A program made the position numbers and the translations under genes. The notes under the pieces are model-generated. The model had not been told where the DNA came from, ran no database searches, and saw nothing but the letters and a program-made list of their open reading frames with translations. From the NCBI GenBank assembly GCA_954871525.1, contig OX940870.1:8959501-9023500 (forward strand): a stretch of DNA of 64,000 nt. The letters run 5' to 3'. Source of the DNA: Parietaria judaica (lineage: Eukaryota > Streptophyta > Magnoliopsida > Rosales > Urticaceae). Shown one piece after another: positions 24,149 through 36,760 of the stretch; positions within the stretch are counted from its first letter, which is position 1, and the number at the start of each line of letters is the position of its first letter.

Positions 24149-24962
24149 TGTTCGGGTAAAAACCACATTACAACAGTCACGGCGTCGCACGTGGCAACAC
24201 CGAGTTTAGATTGTGTTTTCCGAGAAGCGAAGCGCGCCGTACCCTTCCGTTAATATCGTATGCAAAATGATAAGCAACTAAAGGAGATGAGAGACAAATA
24301 AATAAAACAAACTAGTGTATGAATTTTCTTTCTCCCTTTGATTATGCTGTCTTTCTTGCACAAAAATTGTGAGAAAACAAGTACACGCTTGGATTCTTTA
24401 GTACATTAATGGCTGAGGAAAAGAGAATGTTCTTTATGGATTAATGATGGTAATTTTATGGTAGTGAATGTCTTTTTTCATTGGCTATTCTTAGTCCTTT
24501 GAATGGACATATATCTTACTATTTATAGATATATATTTGGACCTCTTAATAAATTCAGATTACGAGAAATAACAAAACCCTAATATGGTGGTCCCTATTC
24601 GTTGATATGACCTGTATCGTACGGAATTGTGTCGGCTTTGTGGGAGCATTTTTTCTGCCAAAGAGTCTTCGATTGTCGTCTTGTGGGCTTCGGACAAACC
24701 AATTCCCACTTTTTCACCATCGCCTCAGTCTTTTGGACTGTCGAGCTAGATCTCTGAATTGCGTTCTATCAGACGAGATTCTCGATTCCTGACTCGATCC
24801 CGTCTGATTCGACTCTGACTAGCCCGATCGGAAACTCGGTCGTCGAGGTGTCTTTTGATACACGTGCGATGCTTCTTCTTGTTATTCCCCTTATGGCTCA
24901 CGTGACTTTGGTCAAAGTGCGTGTATTGATCTTTTGGGCTTAAACCGAAATCGATCCAAACA
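24149..24962. mobile_element. Solo LTR (about 814 bp)
   Basis: The block starts TGTTCGGGTAAAAACCAC and ends GATCCAAACA, thus TG...CA. A TATTTATAG TATA-like word sits mid-element near 24520, and GC-rich text follows as in an R-U5 region. Flanking 5-mers are ataca and atacc (4/5). The family is shared with 11355-12243. No primer-binding site or internal gag/pol is adjacent, so recombination to a solo LTR is inferred. The 61-codon frame at 24607 is not considered a gene. Confidence 0.6.
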
Positions 24963-26361
24963 ATACCGAATAGTTTCCTTTCACATCACAGTTCTCAAAG
25001 CCAATAAATAAATAAAACATTACAATAGATAGGGATGGTATTTTCTTCTTTGATGAAAACGACATCAAATATACAGAAATGAAATGTCGTTTGTCTCAAG
25101 AAAACGTTTTTTCTGGTTTCATTAGCGACATTTCTTATTCAGTCAATTACTAACCGAATTTATATGTTTTTTTCTATATATATTTATATTCAGAACAAAC
25201 GACCACTTCCGTATGTACTTAGACATTATTATGGGTTGTTTTTTTAATGTGAAGGATCCATGTTTATTATGCACCGAAAATCGAAAAAAAAAATAAAAAA
25301 AATTACTATGTTAATTGTCCTAATTTTAGTCTATAAATGAAGGGAGATGTTTTCTCATTTCAAGTTTCAATATCTCAATACTATTCTGCTTGTAACAATT
25401 TGAAAACGTTTGAGTGTTCGACAAATTCGATAAAATTACATAAGATCCGGCTCTGAATACAAAAATCACTACTGGTACCACTCTCGAAAAGACCTCGTAA
25501 GTGTCCCATAGTTAAAGATTTAATACGAGATTCATGTTTTCGGTAAATGATTTTACCGCTAGAATGATTCCGGCAAATACAGGACAGTTATATCGAGGTT
25601 CACTCTTGTTACAGAATCGCGATAGCATTGTTATTAGGACTAATTACGGAAATTAGAAAACGCGTACGGTAATGGTTACTGCGTAATTAATTATGAAGGA
25701 GGCAATAGACTTCGTGTAAGCGACATGCGCCTATTTACAGCTCATTAAACCACATGCAAGTTGCTATGTCGTTTTACTAATACGACAATTATTTTTGGGT
25801 CAACGTTTGTAAGATACTAAGAGGAAAGAAATAGAATGCAAAAAGAAAGAAAATAATTATTTAATATTTTTCATGTATTACATATGTTTATGCTTACTGA
25901 AAAGATGATAGTTTTTTTTTTTTTTTGGGTTAACGAAAATACGAAAAAAAAGCCATAGCCCAGGCTCTAACGACTTACAACACTCATGAAGCATAGAAAC
26001 ATGTAATTAACTCCGTGGAAAAACGACAACTTTTATGAATAATTCATGTATTCATAAAGAACAAGAGCATAGAGTTGTACGTACATCCAGAAAAGGCAAA
26101 AGTTCTAAAACAGATAAATCAATCCTGTTTTTCTCAAGAGTTTATAGAGTTGTAATTTTGCTTGTGAGCACATTTTTATTTATTATTATTATTATTATTT
26201 TTTTTTGGAAAGAGTATCGCGAATACATCTAAAACCTCTTTTTTAATTTCATGATGAAGCTACGCATTGATGTAAGCACAAGAAAACGTACAAAACTTTT
26301 TTCATACGAGATTTAGTTCGACCAATTGAAACTTTAATAAAAACTTAGCTCTTTCAAACAA
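24963..26361. other. Intergenic DNA, no gene seen
   Basis: Mostly AT-rich, with a less biased stretch near 25440-25800 (CGAAAAGACC, CCGGCAAATACAGG and similar) that could be an old repeat but has no recognised ends. A (TTA)n/T tract lies near 26180-26205. Confidence 0.4.
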
Positions 26362-26602
26362 AAGAATATATAACCGAGCTTGCTTGGCCTAGTGGTAAAC
26401 CCACTACAATAAGACTCTTCCATGAGGTCTTGGGTTCGGTCTCTAGAGACGCAAAAATTGTGTAATATTTGTAATCTTGGCCGATAGTGCATGCGGCCAA
26501 TAGTGTCAGCTATTCTTACCGTGACAAATATCTTGTAATGTGAGTACATGTAATCTTGGCCTAATGCCACCCATTCAAAAAAAAAAAAGAAGAAGAATAT
26601 AT
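26362..26602 (+). mobile_element. tRNA-derived SINE with A/B boxes, poly(A) tail and 10-bp TSD
   Basis: An RNA polymerase III A box (TTGGCCTAGTGG, near 26384-26395) and B box (GGTTCGGTCTC, 26433-26443) are spaced as in tRNA genes. A non-tRNA body and an A-rich tail (about 26576-26590) follow. The identical 10-mer AAGAATATAT flanks the unit (26362-26371 and 26593-26602). The body is 26372-26592. It has no coding capacity; mobilisation would rely on LINE enzymes. The tRNA part lacks an obvious cloverleaf 3' half, so it is not a functional tRNA gene. Confidence 0.88.
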
Positions 26603-28580
26603 CTAATTCTTACAATTGTTTGCAAGATATATACTGGAATACGGGTTTCTCTTATGAGCTTTCTAACACGCCTCACTCCAAACAGATGTGAAACGACCAT
26701 GCCAACTAACTGCTCGTGAATATTATCCCGTCGGAGAAGATTGAGCCGAATATTTTGTAAGAAGATATCCCGTCGTTGAGGTTAACGCAAGGGAGTCTTG
26801 CTATAGTTAAAGCTTCGAAAGATTGACGGTAAAATTGATGTTCTATCATTGAGGGGCTTTATACTATTTGTCATATTTGAGTAATCATATTTTGTTATTT
26901 TTTTTTGGTTAATCGGGATTGTATTATCTACAGATTTAAATTATCTACAAAATAATGTCATGAATTGTATTATCAATTTTTTTTTGTTATAATTGCTCTT
27001 TCCTTACACATGCTTTTTGATTCTATCAATATTTACATATATATGTGGTTTTTTTCTTCTTCTTGTCTGACCATTAAAAAGCAAAGATATTACCATTATA
27101 AAAATAATTATGGAACCAATTTTGCAATTATAATAGATTGATTAATATTTATAAAATATATATATATTCAATTATAAGCAACACAAAATAATATGAAATG
27201 TAGAACACACAAGCTTCTATAATTTTCAACAGTATCGAGATTGAAAAGAAAATGCTGTTTTCAAAATATAAATAATCTTTTTGCATGGATCATATACTAA
27301 GTCTTTTAATATATGCAAACGCTCACAGTCACAGACGTAAACCCTAAACTATATATATATATATATATATATTATGATTCTGTAGAATATCAAGCAGATG
27401 TAACTTCTGTATACCTAGCAGCCCAGTTGGTGAGCACATGGAAATGGAATTAGAAACTAAGCAGAAAGTCACGAGAAACTTTCTACGATACAACGTACGT
27501 ACTGCATATTTAATATTATATTATAACGAGTAGACTAAGATGACACCCAATAAATAATCTCCAAAATAAAAAGATACAATAGATTGTAGAATTTCCAAAG
27601 ACTTTGCCATATATATAAAGGCAAGAAATTTCTAGTCTTTGTCTGCCTTATTTCTTTAAGCGGAGTCTCTTGACCGGAAACCCTAGCTATAATTACTAGT
27701 CTTAATGGACAACTAGCTTTTGGAGAACACCAAGGGAAACAATGATGATGATGATGATGATGATCGTGTTTAGGTCTGTAATTAAATGGGTTTTTAATTA
27801 CGTTTAGCATAATCTAACACACGTGATGAATTGTGAATGGCCAATAAGATTAGTGGGTTGATCATCGATCGCTTTCCAAATAATCAAAAGCATGCAAATG
27901 CATCACAATTCACCATGACGTTTGACGTGTGATGTCACACCGATGACGTCATAGCTAGATGCCAAATTGAGTTAGATATTGTATATGACTTGTGAGTCAA
28001 AAAAAGAGCAAAAACAAAGAAGAATTGTCTTAGACGATTTTACTATTAAACATGGGGAAAGTTAATTTTGTTATTGTTGTTGACTTGAAGGAAGTTCTAG
28101 TCTTCCACGTACGGTATATTTTAGCTTTGATTTTCACCACTTGTCACAATGGCTTTAGAGTAACTCTAATTTTCTGTAATTGTAACTTCAGATATGAATA
28201 TACGGTGCATCGGAAAATAAGAACGACGTAGATTCCTTGTTAAACGTCACCGAAAGTATCTAATATGGACGTCCACCACATTAAATGGGATACCATTGGA
28301 AGTATCTAAAATCAAGATGTTAACTTGTTGGTACGAAGTCCATAATCGTTTAATCTTGTACGAAGACTCGTTAAATTAATCGATAATTAAGCTCTTATGG
28401 ATGTGCATGCTACATTATTAATAAATTATGGTTATATACTAATGAGATAGGAATCCTTGAGACCCTGACTATGTGCATGTAAAGAACAACATAATATGTT
28501 TATTTGCCAAACTCTTGTAACTAAGAAGTAAAAAAGAAAAGAAACAAGGGCATGCTTTATCAATGGATATATTAAATATA
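26603..28580. other. AT-rich intergenic DNA with a few simple repeats
   Basis: No gene is seen. An (AT)n tract lies at about 27350-27372 and a (GAT)n tract near 27742-27763. Runs such as TGACGTCA near 27944-27951 are isolated motifs without a linked gene. Confidence 0.5.
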
Positions 28581-28759
28581 CAGGGTCGGTCCCAACTCCC
28601 AAGGCCGGCGCCTCGGGGCCCCAAATGTTAATGTCCCAATTTATAGAAATATTATTGTATACTTAATTGAAAAATTAAATTTTAAATACTTTAAGGGCCC
28701 AAAAAAATTACTTTGTCTAGGGCCCCGATTAAACATGATATATACCCAGGGTCGGCCTT
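28581..28759. mobile_element. Small hAT-like remnant rich in GGGCCCC motifs
   Basis: The stretch opens CAGGGTCGGTCCC and has CGGGGCCCC and AGGGCCC words near both ends. It closes CTAGGGCCCCG followed by CCCAGGGTCGGCC. Similar GGGGCCC text flanks the hAT transposase fragment at 53.8 kb and occurs at 63.1-63.4 kb. It looks like a shortened non-autonomous relative, but no clean TIR/TSD pair could be assigned. Confidence 0.4.
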
Positions 28760-30238
28760 ATATAATGAATATAGTTAATTTAAAGAAGAAGAAAAATATT
28801 CATTTCCCGAGTCCTTAATCTTTTGTCATATTACATTATTGGAACTCTAAAAAATAAAGAAGATAACATATATTCATTTCACGGCGACGATCCGCCTGCG
28901 AAATCTAAAAATAAAGAAGATAACATATTCATTTCACGTAATACAGACCACTAATTCATAATATCACCTAATAAACTAAATGATTATTCAAAAACTTCAA
29001 TCAATAAAGTATATATAAAATTTGATTCAATAACGAAAGAGAGATATAGAGAGTACTAAGGGTAAATTTTTTATAAGAAAAAATTAGTGAAAATTGAGGG
29101 TTCGGTTAAATTGGCTATACTTTGACAGTCGTCGTCTTGTATTTTAATACAAGCCACAGCTTACAAAATAAAGTTGGTTATATTGGCACATGACGGTCTT
29201 TAGTGTCGTGTATTATATTTGTCTTTTTTACAATACCACGCCGCAGCGCTTACACAAATAAGCCGCGGCACAATCTAGCTTTAAATGCATATTTGAACGA
29301 CACATGAACTAGTGTCGTTGTAAGAAATAGTATCGCGACCATTATTGAAAACCCGTGCGCGGTACATAAATGTACAAACAACATATATTAACAACGTAAA
29401 TACTCCCGTCGCCTGAAGTATGTTAGCCGCGACTTGGGCACATAAACTGCGGCGAATTTGGACTTCCAATGACGGATTTTGAATTATGTTGTTGGAAGTC
29501 CAAGTTATCTGGTTTTTTCTGAAGCTGGATGTCTGGTTATTGGCCGGCCTGGCCTGTTCGCCAAAACCGTGACTAGCATGTCTGCGCCCAGGTCCTCCTG
29601 GCCCGATCTACTTGATCTTACTGTCCTGGTCGCTCTTCAACTCTACGAGCCAAATCATGTCGAGTTTAACCTCACAAAATCATGTACCACAATGGCGTTA
29701 AAAAAAATTATTATAAAAAAAATCTTATTAAAAAATCTGTAAGCGGTAAAATTATAATAATTCATGTCTTTTTTATTTTTTATTTATCACTCTCGTTTCC
29801 AGATTTAGAGACTAGGGTTTAATTCAGGCAATAAGATCTTCGAAGTCTTAAAAGAGTCCTATATTAAATGATATATATGAAAATAAGACTCGGATCGAAG
29901 TATGTATAATCCTATAATAATCAATAATAGTTGATTAGAGTTTTAGACCTTAATTGGTGGAATATATTTAGTAATTATATAGGTTTTACAATTCAAGGCA
30001 ATTTCGTTGAAGTCGTTGCCAATGCGTGTGGACAAAAATAAAAATAAAAATAGAAATATGACGATAGTGTGTTTATCATTGATCAAACGTCATGAGTACT
30101 ACGTATTAGTTTACACTTTATATAGATCATAAAATTAAATTAACCTTTACTACTACTATGAGATTCCACTCTTTAATTAATCTTGACTTTTGGTTTATCT
30201 GCATGGTGTCCACTTGGCTTATATATATATCCTATATT

Positions 30239-30269
<31 letters not shown>

Positions 30270-32411
30270 TCTTTTTCTTTTTGCCCATGTATTTACGATA
30301 GAGGTGAGCATTCTAGACCCAATCTGATGGCCCAATCCAATCCGTTAGAGATGCGATCTCAATCTAACCCGCCCAATCTAACCCGTTTAAAATTTGGTCG
30401 GATCGGGCCGGACCCGACTATTATTCGAGTCGGGATCGGGTCCAAAACCTCGGGTCGGGTCGGGTCGGGTCTTTAATGTATATTTCATATTAATTTTTAT
30501 TCAAGTAGTGCAATCTTTAATCTTTTAAATTTTCCATTCAATTTTATTTACATTCAAAGACCGTTTAATTTCTTATTTTCATTTTTTACATTGTTTAGTG
30601 TATGTTTGTTCGATTAAATTTGTTTGAGGTATTTTTACTTGAATTTTGAGTTTCATAGATGCATTTTTTTCATATTATTTTTTGTTATATAAGAGTAAAT
30701 TTTAATTAATCGGGCCATGGCGACCCAAACCAACCCAACCCAATTTTTTTATCCGGTTGGTTTGGTTCTTATAACTTTATCATTCTAAAATAAAATATAT
30801 CTGAAATAAAATATATGGTATTATATCTTTCTATAACTTTATCTTTCTAATTATAAAATATATCTGAAATAAAATATATGGTTCTTATAAACTTAATCTT
30901 TCTAAAATAAAATATATCTGTAATATATCTTTCTCTTATTATGGTATGTGTTCTCATAACTTTATCTTTGTAAAATAAAATATATCTGAAAAACATACAT
31001 TTGTCGATTTATCAAAGACAACCGAGATTACACACCAACGAGATATTTTAGAATATTGTATTTGATAATTAAATACAGAATACAAGTAATATTTAATATT
31101 TATTTATCCAACAACAAAATAGAAGGGACTTGGTTGTTAAGAAATATTTTGGTGAAACGCAAGGAAGACTGGGATCTGATCAAATAAAAGTATTGTTATT
31201 TGTTTGTCATCATGTGTTTCTAGAAATACGCATTTATTTACTACGAAAAGGTTTCTTCCAAAACATCTAAATACCAACAAAAAATATATGTGTGTGTGTC
31301 CAATTCCATAAATTAGCTAGGAAATGAAATTCTGTTTACACGGCTATTCAAATTCAATCATGGAAAAGAAAACCTAACACATATAATGACAGATATAACT
31401 ACAACTATCTAGAATGCTCATTTGAATCGTGAAAAATCAATTCGTCATTATTGTGATGGCATTTTATTGATCGCTGCATGCACTATCATCCGTCGACTTA
31501 TCTTCTTGATCTGTACGACCCATTTATTATTTTTTCTAGAAGAAAAGACATTTGATCTATTAGGCGGAAATGGAACACTCTGAATTTGTGATGAAGAGAA
31601 AGGATATGATTGCGGCAAAAGTATTTATTAGGTAATAGGTAGTATATTTCAAATTTTTTTTGTTGGGGTAGTCATGTATTCAAAATCGTGAAATTTATAT
31701 TTTTGATTGTCTTAAGTCATTTATACATGCATGTTTCAAATTAAAGTATTAAGATGAAAAAACTCAAACTGTGACCCAAATTTTAAATCTAAACATTAAT
31801 AGAAACACATCACACAAAATCAATCAAAAGCTCAAATTTAAAGGGAGTACCAAAGAGAGAGAGTAAGGCCGGTTGTGTAGGATACGCAGAACCGATTTTT
31901 TTTTTAATGTTTTTACCATGAATTAAAAATTTGTTGGATTAAAATACTCAGAACCCGTTTGAAAACAGTTTCAGTTCCTTGTCTAAATGTTTAAGAACTA
32001 TTTTTTTGGAACCAGTTATCATATTTATATAATATATAAAATATTATTTAAAAAATATATTAATAAAAAGAACCTTTCTGCTTATTAATCAACTTTTTTT
32101 TATAATTTATAATCCGAACTTTTTTAGGGATTTAAAGTTACGGTTCTATATTGTTTACAAATTTGAAAATATGGTTTTAATTAATTAAATTATGTATTTT
32201 GCTCTTTTTTTTAATTATAAATCCGGGTCTCGGACCGTATATATCCGAATTGTGGAACCGGATCTTGTTTGAAACCCGCTCCGGTTTCGGCTCCGATTCT
32301 TAGTCCAAAGCTTCAAATACCCACAAAACTAAGTACTCTCTAGAATCCGGGTAACTGGTCACGTGTTATCTAATAATGCCATTTGAACCGTCACATGGCA
32401 TTTAACGAAAG
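28760..32411. other. Intergenic DNA with degraded repeats, no gene seen
   Basis: At 29080-29480 the text CGCGGC / GTCGTG recurs in both orientations, as in sub-terminal regions of DNA transposons. At about 30300-30480 and 30710-30770 a GGTGAGCA start with (CGGGT)n and ACCCGACC words resembles a non-autonomous hAT-like element. An (AT)n tract lies at about 30244-30269. Diverged ATAAAATATATCTG repeats run through 30780-31000. The 87- and 97-codon frames at 29479 and 30183 fall in these repeats and match nothing I recognise. Confidence 0.4.
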
Positions 32412-32457
32412 TTTATTACCAATGGCGGAGCCAGGATTTTAATTTAGGTGGTGCCTT

Positions 32458-33000
32458 TGTGAGCTTAAGCTTGACTTAGTCCGGATGACGACCAGAAGCC
32501 AAGACGGGCAGAAAGACTTGCGAGAAGTCAGCCCGGGTACAGACCATAACAAAGGACGGACAGACGTTCAGCCCAGCTTGGGTGTACACATGAAGAGAGT
32601 CCGCATAGAAGGCAAGCTCAGCCCGGAGCATACGAGCAGGTCAGCTCGGGGACAGAAAGACTGTCCGGGCAGAAAAGGGAAAGTCTACCCAGAAAGGAAA
32701 GCGCGTAGCTTGAGGAGCAAGTCAAAGATTCGGCAAGATTATTTAGGGTAGTTTCCTGATTTAGTGCGATTCTGTTAGCTAGGGTTTTGCCAATGAGAGG
32801 CCTATATAAACCTAGCAGTGTACTCTGTAATTCAGTAGAGTTAGGAGAGTTAAGAGTAGAGTTGAGTCCATTAAGTTTTTGAGTTATCTTTGTAATTGCC
32901 TTCAATATTAATCAGAGAATTTCTTCTCCCAAATTCGTGTTCTTAAGTTCGTTTGATTCGTGGTGATTACACGTGATTACTCGTGTTACTCGTGTTATCG
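32458..33000 (+). repeat. Left LTR of the copia element, 3'-truncated
   Basis: It matches the right LTR from TGTGAGCTTAAGC through the TATATAAA box (32803-32810) to GTGATTAC. It carries an extra ACACGTGATT-type repeat and then departs near 33000. The last roughly 35 bp found in the right LTR (ending GGATCCAACA) and the primer-binding site are missing. The short open frame at 32485-32751 is LTR sequence, not a gene. Confidence 0.9.
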
Positions 33001-33002
33001 AG

Positions 33003-34600
33003 GTCATGCGGATGAAGGAAAGCGAGTCGGTGGACGACTTCGCTCTGAGACTCACGTCCATTGTGACCGGCATACGCTCGCTGGGAAACAAGGTGGACGA
33101 GACCACCATTGTCACCAGATTTTTACGTGCGTTGCCTCGCAGGTACATGCAGATAGTGACGTCGATTGAGCAGTTCGGCGATCTCAAGACCATGACGGTT
33201 GAAGAGGTTGTTGGGCGTCTCAAAACCCACGAAGAGAGACTTTGGGGCTACGGTGACAAAGGAGACGAGCAGAATCTCCTACTCACGCATGAAGAGTGGA
33301 CAGCGAGACAGAGAAGATCCGGGGGAGCCGAATCTTTCTCAAGTATCTCAGGACGGAATAGCTACAGTGGAGAAGTCCGAGGACGCAGACAAGGTCGAGG
33401 ACGGAGTCGAGGCAGGGATTCGCGAGGACGCGGAAGCAGCTCGAGCCGTCAAGAAGGACCGACTCGAAGGGACAAGAGCACGGTGAAGTGCTACTCTTGT
33501 CAGAAGCTCGGACACTTCGCATCAGAGTGCCGGAGCAGAAACCAGGGCGAGGAGGCGAACCTAGCTAGGTTCCCAGACGACCAGCCGGCATTGCTATTTG
33601 CCGAGCAGGCTATACACCTGGCCGGACAGAACGGCGAGCACGAAGCCGAGGAGCACTGTCCGGAGGATCTCAGCGATCAGCACTACCCGAAGAAAACCAG
33701 CGAGCAGGTCTTTCTTATCGAGGATAAGGTTTTTGCAAACCTCCTCACACACGATGAGAAAAGAGTCAGTACCGACGTATGGTACCTTGACAACGGGGCA
33801 AGCAACCACATGACTGGAGACCGAGCTAAGTTTAAGGAGCTCGATGAGAATAGCACGGTGCACAGGTTGAAGGTCTTGCGTACAGACCGAGGAGGAGAAT
33901 TCACTTCACAGCAGTTCGGAGAATTCTGCGACGAGGAGGGAATTCAGCGACACCTTTCAGCACCCCACACGCCACAGCAGAATGGCGTTGTGGAACGACG
34001 AAATCGGACTGTGATGAACACAGCGAGGAGCTTGCTAAAGAGTATGCAGGTTCCGGCCAGCTTTTGGGGAGAAGCAGTGAGACATGCGGTCTATCTGCTT
34101 AATCGTTTGCCGACCAAGGCACTAGGAGAGTGCACTCCCTACCAGGCGTGGTACGGGAAGAAACCCCACCTAGAACACTTGAGAGTGTTCGGGAGCACCG
34201 CACACGTAAAGATTGCGGGTCCTAATCTCAAGAAGTTGGATGATCGGAGTCAGAAGATGGTGTACCTTGGAGCAGGGGAAGGAAGCAAGGCACACAGATT
34301 CTATGATCCACGACGCGGCAGACTCCAAGTGAGCAGAGATGCAGTGTTCGAAGAAGAGAAGAAGTGGGATTGGCGCGACGAACGAGGAGACCCCGAGCAG
34401 AACTCAGTGGAGTTCAGCGTAGAAGAAGACGAGGATGTTGCCGAGCAGAAGCAGCCCGGAACACCCAGCACAGGAACAGTCTTGCCAGAGACAAGGGAAA
34501 CCAGCCCGGGAGAAAGCACCCCGGACCCACCACAGACACCAAGTCCGAGCAGAACCAGCCCGTTCAGCTCAGGAGATTCCTCTGTTAAAGATGGGCCACG
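33003..34600 (+). pseudogene. Copia gag-protease-integrase remnant
   Basis: The frame enters inside the gag-polypeptide (UBN2-type) domain at KESESVDDFALRLTSIV. It continues through a basic RG-rich linker to a CCHC zinc knuckle (CYSCQKLGHFASEC, 33489-33530). The protease motif DNGASNHM starts at 33789. About 25 codons later the sequence jumps to the second catalytic Asp of integrase (RTDRGGEF, near 33880). The rest of protease, the HHCC zinc domain and the first integrase Asp are therefore deleted in frame near 33860. The integrase core then runs through HTPQQNGVVERRNRT, and a proline/serine-rich linker follows. The true frame is lost near 34560-34610; the nominal frame drifts to a stop at 34763. 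Confidence 0.9.
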
Positions 34601-36200
34601 AGGATTCCGAGCAGACTCAAGAGGTGGATTTAGAGGAACTCTCATTGCTTTGCGCAGAAGAGCCAACCAACTTCCAAGAGGCAGCAGCCGAGCAAGAGTG
34701 GCAGGAAGCAATGAAGAAGGAGTTGGAGTCAATCGAGAAAAACAGGACATGGGAACTAACTGACCTTCCAAAAGGTCACAAGTCCATCGGCCTGAAGTGG
34801 GTGTACAAGCTGAAGAAGGACACAGAGGGGAATGTCCTTAAGCACAAGGCAAGACTGGTAGCTAAAGGCTACGTGCAGAAGAAAGGCATAGACTTCGACG
34901 AAGTCTTTGCACCAGTAGCGAGACTGGACACGATCAGACTGATCCTTGCTCTAGCAGCGCATCGAGGATGGGATGTTCACCACATGGATGTCAAATCGGC
35001 ATTCCTAAACGGTGACCTCGAGGAAGAAGTGTACGTTAAACAACCAGAAGGGTTCAGCGTCACAGGGAAGGAGCAGAAGGTGTACAGACTTTCCAAGGCT
35101 TTGTACGGGTTGAGACAAGCACCAAGAGCGTGGAATATTCGACTCGACAAGAGCTTGAAGAATCTTGGATTCTCTAAGTGCCTGAGGGAGCAGGCAGTCT
35201 ACACCAGGAGTACCGGACAGGAGAATCTGATCGTGGGAGTATACGTAGACGACCTGATCGTCACAGGATCCAGCGCAGAAGGCGTGGATGGATTCAAGCA
35301 GCAGATGATGGCCGAATTCGAGATGAGCGATCTCGGATTACTTTCGTACTATCTCGGGATCGAGGTGGAGCAAAAGAAAGACTGTATCACGCTGAAGCAG
35401 TCGGCCTATGCGAGGAAGATCCTTAAACAGTTCGAGATGGAGGACTGTAACTCGAGCAAGTACCCCATGGAGGCGAAGCTGCAGCTCGAGTAGGATGCAG
35501 AAGGGAAGAAAGTGGATCCTACGGAATACAGACGCGTGATCGGGTGTTTGAGGTATCTCACTCATACCCGACCAGACATTGCACACGCGGTGGGAATAGT
35601 CAGTCGTTACATGGAGAACCCCACAAGTGCTCACCAGCAGGCAGTGAAGCACATATTGAGGTATGTGAAAGGGACGACGGACTACGGGATCCAGTACAAC
35701 CGAGGAAGTGAAGCAGAAGTATTCGTCGGCTTTACGGACAGCGATCTGGCCGGTGACATCGATGATAGAAAAAGTACCGGAGGGATGGCGTTCTATCTCA
35801 ACGGGAATCTAATCACCTGGCAGTCCCAGAAGCAGCAGACAGTAGCTTTATCCTCATGTGAAGCGGAGTTCATGGCGGCAACCGCAGCAGCATGTCAGGC
35901 TACGTGGTTAAAAGGACTACTCAATGAGATGACGGGTTCCGAGCAAGAACCACCAACTCTCTACGTGGACAACAAATCTGCAATAGCGTTGATGAAGAAT
36001 CCAGTGTTTCACGGACGAAGCAAACACATTGACACGAAGTATCACTATATTCGTGAGTGTGTGGAGAAACGACAGATCGTCGTAGAGTTCATCAGCACAA
36101 GGGAACAACGGGCAGATATCCTCACCAAGGCATTGGCGAGAGTGAAGTTCGCAGAGATGAGAGAGCTACTCGGAGTAAGAAGTGTAGCAAGTCAAGCTTA
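34600..36200 (+). pseudogene. Copia reverse transcriptase-RNase H remnant
   Basis: This is in the +1 frame relative to the integrase part. RT starts near EPTNFQEA. It has [21 protein letters not shown] (first catalytic Asp), [11 protein letters not shown] and the YVDDLIV active site (35242-35262). An in-frame TAG at 35491-35493 falls where relatives have a Lys or Asp codon. The frame reopens for RNase H, with TDSDLAGD, RKSTGG, SSCEAEFMA and DNKSAIAL. It runs on past the polypurine tract into the right LTR, where the nominal stop lies at 36504. Two lesions (frameshift and stop) make it a pseudogene. Confidence 0.92.
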
Positions 36201-36210
36201 CAGGGGAGAA

Positions 36211-36760
36211 TGTGAGCTTAAGCTTGACTTAGTCCGGATGACGACCAGAAGCCAAGACGGGCAGAAAGACTTGCGAGAAGTCAGCCCGGGTACAGACCAG
36301 AACAAAGGACGGACAGACGTTCAGCCCAGCTCGGGTGTACAAATGAAGAGAGTCCGCATAGAAGGCAAGCTCAGCCCGGAGCATACGAGCAGGTCAGCTC
36401 GGGGACAGAAAGACTGTCCGGGCAGAAAAGGAAAAGTCTACCCAGAAAGGAAAGCGCGTAGCTTGAGGAGCAAGTCAAAGATTCGGCAAGATTATTTAGG
36501 GTAGTTTCCTGATTTAGTGCGATTCTGTTAGCTAGGGTTTTGCCAATGTGAGGCCTATATAAACCTAGCAGTGTACTCTGTAATTCAGTAGAGTTAGGAG
36601 AGTTAAGAGTAGAGTTGAGTCCATTAAGTTTTCGAGTTATCTTTGTAATTGCCTTCAATATTAATCAGAGAATTTCTTCTCCCAAATTCGTGTTCTTAAG
36701 TTCGTTTGATTCGTGGTGATTACTCGTGTTATTCGCAGATCCGTGGTTTGGGATCCAACA
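36211..36760 (+). repeat. Right LTR of the copia element
   Basis: A complete 550-bp LTR begins TGTGAGCTTAAGC and ends GGATCCAACA. It has a TATATAAA box at 36556-36563, a likely start site about 30 bp later, and poly(T)-rich U5 sequence. It directly follows the purine tract AGGGGAGAA and is followed by the TSD GCCTT. Confidence 0.93.

Larger units (their letters stand above)
32458..36760 (+). mobile_element. Defective Ty1/copia LTR retrotransposon, TSD GCCTT
   Basis: Direct LTRs (left 32458 to about 33000; right 36211-36760) begin TGTGAGCTTAAGC, and the right one ends GGATCCAACA. The 5-mer GCCTT flanks the whole element (32453-32457, 36761-36765). Domain order is gag, protease, integrase, RT, RNase H, which defines copia. 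A purine tract AGGGGAGAA precedes the right LTR. The left LTR lacks its last part and runs straight into gag, so the tRNA primer site and gag start are lost. Protease and integrase are fused by a further deletion. A frameshift near 34.6 kb and a stop at 35491 complete the inactivation. The LTRs differ by only about six substitutions by eye plus a 10-bp indel, which points to a fairly recent insertion. Confidence 0.93.

Noticed and set aside
26372..26460. Possible functional tRNA gene
   Set aside because: A and B boxes are present, but the sequence does not give a full cloverleaf. It continues into a body with poly(A) and a TSD, so it is a SINE.
32485..32751. 88-codon frame in the left LTR
   Set aside because: The same frame occurs in the right LTR. 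LTRs are non-coding and it has no domain.
34301..34771. 156-codon minus-strand frame in the copia element
   Set aside because: Antisense to the Pro/Ser-rich linker of the integrase-RT junction. Compositional shadow.
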